In this document: piece by piece, positions 1-5,451 of the stretch
Layout of the letters: the number at the start of each line of letters is the position of its first letter
Position numbering within the stretch: the first letter of the stretch is position 1
NCBI GenBank assembly: GCA_016763255.1
Contig: JAESUA010000355.1
Coordinates: 1-5,451 of the forward strand
Source: Magnetovibrio sp.
GTDB taxonomy: Bacteria > Pseudomonadota > Alphaproteobacteria > Rhodospirillales > Magnetovibrionaceae
DNA length: 5,451 bases
Reading direction: 5' to 3'
The notes under the pieces: model-generated
Databases searched by the model: none
The model's input: the letters and a program-made list of their open reading frames with translations, nothing else
What the model was told of the DNA's origin: nothing
Program-made: the position numbers and the translations under genes

Positions 1-383
1 CTTTCGCAGAACGAACGGATGGTGCGAATTTTCAAACCACCGGGAACGTCGAGCACCTGGGCAAACAAACGCCGCGCGGTTTTGAGTGTTTCTTCATCGG
101 GCTCGCGTTGGGTCAAAAGAAACAGGTCGTGGCTTAAGGATTTTTCATCCATCACCGCCCATTGGCCGAGTTGGGCGTTGATGCGCTCGGCCATTTCGGC
201 GGCCCCGGTTTTGGTAAACGTCAGGCACAAGATTTTTTCGGGGCGTGCGCCTTGCAGCAAAAGACGCGCGATGCGATCGACCAAAACGCGGGTCTTGCCG
301 GTGCCCGCATTGGCCGACACCCATACAGAACGATCCGGGGCGGCGGCCGCATATTGACCGGCGGTGCGTTTAAAGCCGCTCAT
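1..383 (-). CDS. addA: AddA, helicase-nuclease subunit of the AddAB double-strand break repair enzyme (N-terminal fragment)
   Basis: Partial gene: it starts at ATG 383-381 and runs off the window at base 1, so only 127 residues of a protein usually about 1,100-1,200 aa long are visible. AddA is the UvrD-like superfamily I ATPase/helicase of AddAB (the RecBCD counterpart), which unwinds and trims DNA ends for RecA loading; its own nuclease domain lies at the C-terminus, outside the window. Visible motifs in order: a Q-motif glutamine at Q10; a Walker A loop ANAGTGKT at residues 24-31 (K30, T31 bind ATP phosphates); motif Ia, ILCLTFTK followed by GAAEM, at 51-64; and motif Ic, KIRTIRSFCE, at 118-127. 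In motif Ic relatives normally have His where this protein has R123. The start is supported by an AGGAGG 6 nt upstream and by the ATGA overlap with the addB stop. The neighbouring addB is its obligate partner. Identification is firm; activity cannot be judged from the fragment. Confidence 0.95.
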   Translation of the reverse strand, partial: MSGFKRTAGQYAAAAPDRSVWVSANAGTGKTRVLVDRIARLLLQGARPEKILCLTFTKTGAAEMAERINAQLGQWAVMDEKSLSHDLFLLTQREPDEETLKTARRLFAQVLDVPGGLKIRTIRSFCE

Positions 384-3300
384 GTTTCGCCTCCTGCCGA
401 CCATTCTTTGACCCGTGCCAGATGATCAAAATCACCGAAGCGGCCTTCGAACATGGGCCGCGGGCGCGATAGGTAGGGGGTGGTTTGATCTTCGAATTTA
501 TGCACCAATTTAATCAGCCCCTCATAGGCATATTGCGTCGCTTCTTCACCATCCAGTTTGATCGGTTTGGCTTCACCCGCCACCCGTCCGCCGGACAAAC
601 GCAGATACAAAAGGCCGGAAATACCGGCGTTGCCGTTTAGGTTTTCAAACCCGCCACCCTTCGCGATGGCGGCTTCCAGGGGCAGCTGCGGGGTCAGCCC
701 GCTTTCGACCTGCGGGGTGGTTGGCGGTTGTCCGGTTTTGTAATCGATGATCATCAAGCTTCCGTCAAGATCAACATCGATGCGATCGGCCTGACAGGTG
801 AGGGTGAACGGCCCGGTGAGGCCATCAAGCACGAGTTTGCCGTCGGCCTCAATCAGCGCCGGTGTGAATCCGGCCACCCGGCGCTTGGTTTCAAAATCGA
901 CAAACCAAGCGGCGATGCGTTTAAAACGCGGCCACCAAAAAGCTTTTACGCTGGGGCTGGCGATGTATTCATCAAACACCTGCGCGCCGATTTCGATCAG
1001 TTGTGCTTCGGCGTTGGCGGGCAGCTCCTTCATGTTGCGTTCGATAAAGCGTTCCAGGGCTTTGTGCACCACGATGCCGCGATCCGCCGCACCGGGATCA
1101 CAATCGAGATCGTCCAGCGGCTGCAGGCCCAAGATGCGTCTGGCGTAAACCGCATAAGGATCGCGGATCCAGGTTTCCACCTGGGTCACCGACATGCGCT
1201 TGGGGCGGGCGTCTAAGGGCGGTGTTGGGCGGGGTTCAGCACACGGCTGCGCCGGTCCGTCGGCATGGCTCAATGCCTCGGCCCAGCTCAGCCATTGCGG
1301 TTCCCCATTGAGGCTGACGCCATCCAACAAAGTGTGTAAACGCACCAACCAGCGCGACGCAACCTGGGGGCTGCCGCCGGTGCGATGCGAGCGGGTCAGA
1401 TATATTTTCGGTGCGGCAAAAGCCTGGGCGAAATCGTGGGCGCTCAAACCGATGCGGCGCTCCGGCAACGGCAGGCCAAAGTCGCGCATCATCGGGCGGC
1501 TCATCCATGGGCTGGCTTCGGGTTGCGGCGGCCAACTGCCTTCGTTGAGCCCGCCCAAAACGATCACGTCGGCATTTTGCAGCCGCGCTTCCAGCAGCCC
1601 CCAAATGTTGAGGCGCGGGTGGGCAGCATAATGGGGGCGCACCGGGCGACCGGCGATCATCGCTTGGATCAAGGCCGGATATTGCTCGCCGCGAATGGGC
1701 TCCAGCGCGCCCAGGGCGTCAAAAGCTTCGGCGACAAAACTGCTTAAGCTTTCGCCCGCGTCCCCGGCCCACAGGCGGCGTTGGTCTTCATCATCGCCCC
1801 ATTCGGCTAAGCGTGCGGCGGTGTCGGCGTGCAGCTTGACCAATTGAGCGGCATCGCATGAGGACTTTTGCAGGGCGTTGGCGAACGGCTCGATCATGTT
1901 GTGCAGCAGGTCGAGCACCATGCGGATGCTTTTTTGATCCAAGCCAAAACGGCCAAAGCGCCGCGCCGCATTTTGATCGTGTAAAAACACCCGCAGCTGA
2001 TCTTGCAGCCCGGCCAGGCCTTGGCCCGGGCGCGGTCCGTGCAATAGCGCGATTTCCAGCGCCCGCACCGCGGTGCGCAGCTTGGCCGGGTCCATGCCGC
2101 CCGCCGCCAAGGGATGTTTGAGGCATGACAAAAGCTGCACCGGTTGAAATCCACCGGCGGCCATTTGCGCCACCAAATTAAAAAACGCCCCGGCCGGAGT
2201 TTGGTCCAGCGGCGTACCGGCGGAATCATCCACCTCAATGCCCCACCGGCCCAGCTCGCTCGCCACCCGACGGGCCAAGGATCTGTCAGGGGTGATCAGG
2301 GCGGCGGTTTTGGGTTGTGTGCCCTCAGGGGTTTCCAAGGCCCGGCGCAAGATTAAGGCGATGGCGGTGGCTTCTTCGCGCGGCCCCGGGGCGTCGATTT
2401 GGCACACCCCTTTTAAGCTGTCCGCGGCGATGGCCTCGCCATCACGCCACAGGTGGGTGGCTTGGGCGGGCACCAGGGCGCGGTTGATGATCGCGGCACG
2501 TTGGTTGGGAGCCTGCGTATCGTCCGCCCATGGTTTGACATCGGCACGGTTGAGGGCGAGCTTTTCGAGCAATTGCGCCATGCCGTATTGGGGATGGGTG
2601 GCATCGAGATTTTGCCACACCTCATCAAGCGCTGCGACATCCAGGCCTGGCAGCACCAGCGCGCCCTGGGGCAAACTGGCGACGACCGACAAAAGTTCGG
2701 CGGTGGCCGGGATCGAACCGGTGGAACCGGCGGCGATGATCGGCGTCAAAGGCGGGTTTTGGGCCCAAGCTTCGGCCCGCGCCCGCAACAGGGCATCGCG
2801 GCGTTGGGCCGGGTCCATCAGGCCTTGTTGCTCCAACACCTGGGGCCACACAGTGCCGAGAATTTCCAGAAAATCGACGGTCTTTTGCCAGTGCTGTGAC
2901 AGCTCACCCAGCGGCACCAAACCGGGCAGCCGCGATAGATCCAGGCCTTCGGTGTGCACCTGATCGACCAGGCGCGCCAACTCACCGGCCAGACGCACCG
3001 CCTGATCCGGGGTGGTGTCTGGATCCTTGGCCATCACCAACCGGGCCAACAGGGCGACCCGCTTGGCCCCACCGATGGCCGGTGGCAGGTTAAGCGCGTC
3101 TTCTAGGGTTTCGTGGCTGGCGACATTTTCCAGCGCCAGATCGTCTTCGTCGACATCGCCCAGCGGCGTCATCACCGGCAGCAACATCGCGCACCCGTCA
3201 GACAGCCGCAAAAAGGCTTCGCGCAAAGACCGGCAGGCGCGCCTCGTCGGCAGCAACACCCGCACCTGGGCGAGCTTTTCGGGTTGCTCACCGACCCGAT

Positions 3301-3388
3301 CGATGATGCCGCGTGCCAGGGCATCGACGAATGGGGTGTTGGGCGAAATGGTGTAGACGTTGGGGCGTTTCAGCGAGGGGGCGCTCAT
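380..3388 (-). CDS. addB: AddB, alphaproteobacterial-type nuclease subunit of AddAB
   Basis: Complete gene of 1002 aa, the usual size for alphaproteobacterial AddB (the 'inactivated superfamily I helicase' family). It pairs with AddA and supplies the second nuclease for processing double-strand ends in the cytoplasm. The N-terminus (VYTISPNTPF, residues 11-20, then LLPTRRA at 45-51) is helicase-like but has no GxxxxGKT loop. The central core includes AAGSTGSIPAT (219-229), GGLNEGSWPP (612-621) and a GSPQVASRWL segment (672-681). The C-terminal PDDEXK nuclease begins near W740 (WIRDPYAVYA); the expected catalytic set is present: H775, D868 (ADRID), D882 and K884 (DYKTG), and Q901. The iron-sulfur cysteines of Bacillus AddB are missing: the position equivalent to the first is in RDPY, and no CxxC cluster follows Q901. 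So the nuclease looks intact and the ATPase lost, as is usual in this lineage. ATG 3388-3386 overlaps the murU stop (ATGA); the stop overlaps the addA start. Only a weak AGG stands before the start, so translation probably relies on coupling to murU. Confidence 0.97.
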   Translation of the reverse strand: MSAPSLKRPNVYTISPNTPFVDALARGIIDRVGEQPEKLAQVRVLLPTRRACRSLREAFLRLSDGCAMLLPVMTPLGDVDEDDLALENVASHETLEDALNLPPAIGGAKRVALLARLVMAKDPDTTPDQAVRLAGELARLVDQVHTEGLDLSRLPGLVPLGELSQHWQKTVDFLEILGTVWPQVLEQQGLMDPAQRRDALLRARAEAWAQNPPLTPIIAAGSTGSIPATAELLSVVASLPQGALVLPGLDVAALDEVWQNLDATHPQYGMAQLLEKLALNRADVKPWADDTQAPNQRAAIINRALVPAQATHLWRDGEAIAADSLKGVCQIDAPGPREEATAIALILRRALETPEGTQPKTAALITPDRSLARRVASELGRWGIEVDDSAGTPLDQTPAGAFFNLVAQMAAGGFQPVQLLSCLKHPLAAGGMDPAKLRTAVRALEIALLHGPRPGQGLAGLQDQLRVFLHDQNAARRFGRFGLDQKSIRMVLDLLHNMIEPFANALQKSSCDAAQLVKLHADTAARLAEWGDDEDQRRLWAGDAGESLSSFVAEAFDALGALEPIRGEQYPALIQAMIAGRPVRPHYAAHPRLNIWGLLEARLQNADVIVLGGLNEGSWPPQPEASPWMSRPMMRDFGLPLPERRIGLSAHDFAQAFAAPKIYLTRSHRTGGSPQVASRWLVRLHTLLDGVSLNGEPQWLSWAEALSHADGPAQPCAEPRPTPPLDARPKRMSVTQVETWIRDPYAVYARRILGLQPLDDLDCDPGAADRGIVVHKALERFIERNMKELPANAEAQLIEIGAQVFDEYIASPSVKAFWWPRFKRIAAWFVDFETKRRVAGFTPALIEADGKLVLDGLTGPFTLTCQADRIDVDLDGSLMIIDYKTGQPPTTPQVESGLTPQLPLEAAIAKGGGFENLNGNAGISGLLYLRLSGGRVAGEAKPIKLDGEEATQYAYEGLIKLVHKFEDQTTPYLSRPRPMFEGRFGDFDHLARVKEWSAGGET
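390..395 (-). promoter_or_regulatory. Strong ribosome binding site of addA
   Basis: On the minus strand the sequence before the addA ATG reads GGCAGGAGGCGAAACATG: a perfect AGGAGG six bases before the start. It lies within the last sense codons of addB (encoding Ala-Gly-Gly), so the site is also protein-coding. It is the best Shine-Dalgarno match in the window and fixes the addA start. Confidence 0.85.
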
Positions 3389-4110
3389 GCGCTGCGGCCT
3401 AAGGTATTGGCGTGCATCCAGGCTTCGGTTTGATCGCGCGCCTCAGGGGTGCCGACATGAAACCACTGCCCATCATGAACCAGCCCATACAACCGCCCAG
3501 CGGCGAGCGCGCGATTGTACAAAATGTTGAGCGAATAAGCCCCGCCGGGGGCCTCCTTGAACAAACGTGGATGCAGCAGTTGCACCCCGGTGAAGACGAA
3601 AGCTTGATCGTCACCATCTTGGCGACGGGTCAGCTGGCCGTGTTTATCTAAGGTGAAATCACCATCGCCGTCATAGCCCAAGGCATGCTTGGGATCGTGC
3701 AGCAACAAAATCCCATCCATGGCATGGTCGTCCCACATCTGCGCCAAACGGGTCAGCGCGTTGATGGGTCCATCCAGCCACAGGCCATCCGAATTGCAGG
3801 CAAAAAAGGGCTCAGCCCCCAATTCATCCAAAGCATTTTCAATACCGCCACCAGTTTCCAACACCGGATGTTCGGATTTAAAACGGATGCTCGGAGCGCT
3901 GCGGTGCTGCAAATGGGCTTTAATTTGGTCGCCCAAATAATGCAGGTTGACCACCACGCGTGCGACCCCCGCGCCTTTCAAACGATCCAAGGCCCAGTCG
4001 ATCAAGGGTTTGCCGGCCACATCGATCATCGGTTTGGGACGGCTGTCGCTCAGCGGTCGCATCCGCGTGCCCAGGCCCGCGGCGAGCACCATGGCGTGCG
4101 TGGGTGTCAT
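3385..4110 (-). CDS. murU: MurU-type nucleotidyltransferase, N-acetylmuramate-1-phosphate uridylyltransferase
   Basis: Complete, 241 aa, a typical length for MurU and related single-domain sugar-1-phosphate nucleotidyltransferases. The likely reaction is UTP + MurNAc alpha-1-phosphate to UDP-MurNAc + PPi, the last step of the recycling shortcut that bypasses MurA. The N-terminal nucleotide-binding signature LAAGLGTRMRPL (residues 9-20) is followed by PKPM with the phosphate-contacting K26. Next come VVVNLHYL (52-59), LETGGG (84-89), and NSD (106-108), whose D108 is the expected metal ligand. Near the C-terminus, FHVGTPE (217-223) is the usual substrate and metal-binding motif of this fold. 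The amgK gene lies directly upstream with an ATGA overlap, the same kinase-then-nucleotidyltransferase order as in Pseudomonas amgK-murU. This pairing is the main argument for MurNAc-1-P over glucose-1-P or mannose-1-P, because the fold alone does not fix the sugar. A GGAG 8 nt upstream supports the start. Family is certain; exact substrate is inferred. Confidence 0.85.
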   Translation of the reverse strand: MTPTHAMVLAAGLGTRMRPLSDSRPKPMIDVAGKPLIDWALDRLKGAGVARVVVNLHYLGDQIKAHLQHRSAPSIRFKSEHPVLETGGGIENALDELGAEPFFACNSDGLWLDGPINALTRLAQMWDDHAMDGILLLHDPKHALGYDGDGDFTLDKHGQLTRRQDGDDQAFVFTGVQLLHPRLFKEAPGGAYSLNILYNRALAAGRLYGLVHDGQWFHVGTPEARDQTEAWMHANTLGRSA

Positions 4111-5138
4111 GTCGATGGCTCCGGTGCCTTACGCTGTTCAGGCGCGATGTGGGTATCGACCCAAGATTTTAGGTCGCAGAGATCAGGGTGATCCAGGGCG
4201 CGATCCAACAAGCGCCACACCCGACCAATGTGTTTGAGGTACACAGGTTTGTCATCGCGCTGGTCCAGGCGGGTGAAGATGCCGATCACCTTGGCGTGGC
4301 GCTGGGCGGCGAGGATCGCATAGGCGCGCTCAAAATCTTGCCGGGCGGTGCCGAAAATATTCAGGGCGTCGAAGTAGCGTTCCTTCATAGCGGCTTGCAC
4401 ATCGTTCGAGATATCGCGCCGGGCGTCTTCCAGCAGGCTCATCAAATCATAAGCCGGATGTCCGGCTAGGGCGTCTTGAAAATCCAACAGCCCACAGGCC
4501 TTGATGCCTTGGCGGTTTTCAAGGCGCATCAAATTATCGACGTGATAATCGCGCAGCACCAAGGTGCGTGGCCCGGTGTGTACTTGGGCGAACAAATCAA
4601 ACCAGATTTTTTCATACTGTGCGCGCACATCGGTGCCGACCTCCAGGCCGTGGGCGGGCATGAACCAATCTAGCAGAAGGGCGGCCTCATCGCGCAGCTT
4701 GGCGTCGTCATAGGGTGCCAGCCAATGCGGCGTGGCGGTATCCGTATCGATGGCATGCAAAGCGATTAAAACGTCGGTGGCGAGCCGATAGAGTTCTGTT
4801 TCGGATGCCCCTTGGGCCAGCAAATTGGTGAAAGTGGCATTGCCGAAATCTTCCAACAGCAAAAAACCGTTGGTTTCGTCTTGTGCCAAAATTTGCGGGG
4901 CGCTGAACTCCAACAGGCGCAAATGACCATCAACCATTATAAACGGGCGCACGTCTTCATGGCTGGGTGGCGCGTCCATCACCAAGGCTTGTTGACCATC
5001 TTGGGTTAAACGTATGTAGCGTCGAAATGAGGCATCGGCGCTCATCGGTGCGTGGTGAGCGTTACCCCAGCCCGCAGCCCGCAAAAACGCATCCAGCAGC
5101 GCGGTGCGACTGCCATCCCCCCTTTGCGGTTCAGCCAT
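4107..5138 (-). CDS. amgK: AmgK-type anomeric MurNAc/GlcNAc kinase (aminoglycoside phosphotransferase fold)
   Basis: Complete, 343 aa, the normal size for AmgK. It is predicted to phosphorylate the anomeric hydroxyl of MurNAc (and GlcNAc in characterised homologues) with ATP, giving the alpha-1-phosphate substrate of MurU. The protein has the phosphotransferase (APH/choline kinase) fold. SADASFRRYIRL (residues 33-44) is the N-lobe nucleotide-binding segment typical of this family. FLLLEDFG (92-99) forms the hinge. LRDYHVDNLM (195-204) is the Brenner catalytic loop with the presumed base D197 and the metal ligand N202. LLDFQDA (217-223) carries the metal-binding D219. No signal peptide or membrane segment is visible, so it is cytoplasmic. 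The ATG at 5138 overlaps the tsaE stop by 8 bp, and a GAGG lies 10 nt before it; the next in-frame ATG (M32) would cut into the conserved N-lobe. Its stop overlaps the murU start (ATGA). Annotation pipelines often call this family only 'phosphotransferase'; the murU neighbour gives the specific assignment. Confidence 0.85.
   Translation of the reverse strand: MAEPQRGDGSRTALLDAFLRAAGWGNAHHAPMSADASFRRYIRLTQDGQQALVMDAPPSHEDVRPFIMVDGHLRLLEFSAPQILAQDETNGFLLLEDFGNATFTNLLAQGASETELYRLATDVLIALHAIDTDTATPHWLAPYDDAKLRDEAALLLDWFMPAHGLEVGTDVRAQYEKIWFDLFAQVHTGPRTLVLRDYHVDNLMRLENRQGIKACGLLDFQDALAGHPAYDLMSLLEDARRDISNDVQAAMKERYFDALNIFGTARQDFERAYAILAAQRHAKVIGIFTRLDQRDDKPVYLKHIGRVWRLLDRALDHPDLCDLKSWVDTHIAPEQRKAPEPST
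4119..4122 (-). promoter_or_regulatory. Ribosome binding site of murU
   Basis: The minus strand has GGAG eight bases before the murU ATG, inside the last codons of amgK. It supports the ATG at 4110 as the start, together with the ATGA overlap and the position of the nucleotide-binding signature nine residues in. Confidence 0.6.
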
Positions 5139-5451
5139 GCCCGCAGGTCCTCAGACGTTCGGACCAGTCGGCGTTGTGCGGCACCAGTTCGGCTTGGCGG
5201 TGGTTTTTGCCTTTGGTGATGCTTAAGCGCACCTCCAGGCGGTCGCGGGGAATATAGGTGCCCATGTGGTCCGGCCATTCGATCAATGATATGGCGCTGT
5301 GCAGGGCCTCTTCGATGCCCAATCCAAATATCTCTTCGGGGTGTTCCAGGCGATAGAGGTCAAAATGCCAAATTTCACACTCGGTGCTTTCATAGGTCTG
5401 CACCAGGGTGAAGGTGGGGCTGTGCACGTCTTCGTCCGGGTCGGTGAGGTA
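5131..5451 (-). CDS. tsaE: TsaE, tRNA threonylcarbamoyladenosine biosynthesis ATPase (C-terminal part)
   Basis: Partial gene: the open frame reaches base 5451, so the start and the P-loop (usually GxxGxGKT) are outside the window; 106 residues are visible. TsaE is the small ATPase that works with TsaB and TsaD to place t6A at position 37 of ANN-decoding tRNAs. The fragment opens with YLTDPDEDVHSPTFTLV, matching the family's switch-like LTGDP...SPTFTLV stretch. HFDLYRL at fragment residues 29-35 carries the conserved Asp (D31), and LIEWPD at 56-61 carries the conserved Glu and Trp (E58, W59). The C-terminus has the common W..RL ending. A GTG at 5427 could be taken as a start, but that would remove half of the conserved SPTF region, and the matching upstream codons show it is internal. 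The stop lies 8 bp inside amgK, so tsaE is the most upstream gene seen in this string. Confidence 0.95.
   Translation of the reverse strand, partial: YLTDPDEDVHSPTFTLVQTYESTECEIWHFDLYRLEHPEEIFGLGIEEALHSAISLIEWPDHMGTYIPRDRLEVRLSITKGKNHRQAELVPHNADWSERLRTCGHG
5149..5152 (-). promoter_or_regulatory. Probable ribosome binding site of amgK
   Basis: GAGG on the minus strand, ten bases before the amgK ATG and within the 3' end of tsaE. The spacing is slightly long, so the site is plausible but not strong; translation may also be coupled to termination of tsaE, 8 bp into amgK. Confidence 0.45.

Noticed and set aside
2238..2963. Long plus-strand open frame (241 codons) opposite addB, with others such as 728-1216 and 1194-1631
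   Set aside because: These lie antisense to a well-supported AddB. Their products are low-complexity and rich in Arg, Ala, Ser and Gly without recognisable domains, as expected for shadow frames in GC-rich DNA.
3685..4191. Plus-strand open frame of 168 codons opposite murU and the amgK 3' end
   Set aside because: It crosses a gene junction on the other strand and has no recognisable motif; the minus-strand frames carry complete catalytic signatures.
5042..5278. Minus-strand 78-codon frame spanning the tsaE/amgK junction
   Set aside because: It overlaps two real genes in a different frame and has no family features.
5425..5427. GTG as the start of a short 98-aa tsaE
   Set aside because: Upstream in-frame codons (YLTDPDEDV) continue the conserved TsaE sequence to the window edge, so the gene is cut by the window rather than starting here.
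1..5451. Search for mobile elements, CRISPR repeats, tRNA genes, terminators or an undescribed system
   Set aside because: The window is fully covered by five overlapping core genes; I saw no direct repeat array, terminal inverted repeats, hairpin followed by a T-run on the coding strand, or tRNA-like sequence.

Overview
The window is a gene-dense chromosomal segment of roughly 60% GC (estimated by eye) and all of it is coding, on the minus strand. Read in the direction of transcription (from base 5451 down to base 1) the order is tsaE (cut off at its 5' end by the window edge), amgK, murU, addB and addA (cut off at its 3' end). The AddB is the alphaproteobacterial type, with no P-loop, no iron-sulfur cysteines and an 'ETWIRDPYAVYAR'-like start to the nuclease domain. 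Together with the tsaE-amgK-murU-addB-addA order, this points to an alphaproteobacterium, perhaps of the Rhodospirillales type. The order-level guess is inference only.

Layout: bases 5451-5131 encode the C-terminal 106 residues of TsaE, the ATPase of tRNA t6A modification. Bases 5138-4107 encode an AmgK-type sugar kinase (343 aa). Bases 4110-3385 encode a MurU-type nucleotidyltransferase (241 aa). Bases 3388-380 encode AddB (1002 aa). Bases 383-1 encode the first 127 residues of AddA. Each junction overlaps: 8 bp at tsaE/amgK, then the 4-bp ATGA type at amgK/murU, murU/addB and addB/addA. No intergenic space is left, and I see no promoter, terminator, RNA gene, repeat or mobile element inside the window.

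How the genes work together: AmgK and MurU are consecutive steps of the cell-wall recycling route that returns MurNAc to UDP-MurNAc without passing through fosfomycin-sensitive MurA. AddB and AddA are the two subunits of one helicase-nuclease for double-strand break repair. TsaE serves tRNA modification and is linked to the others only by position. The close overlaps suggest one transcript with translational coupling.

This is an ordinary core-genome region. I found no sign of an undescribed system. The points most worth a second look are an Arg in place of the usual His in an AddA helicase motif and the tight coupling of three unrelated functions.
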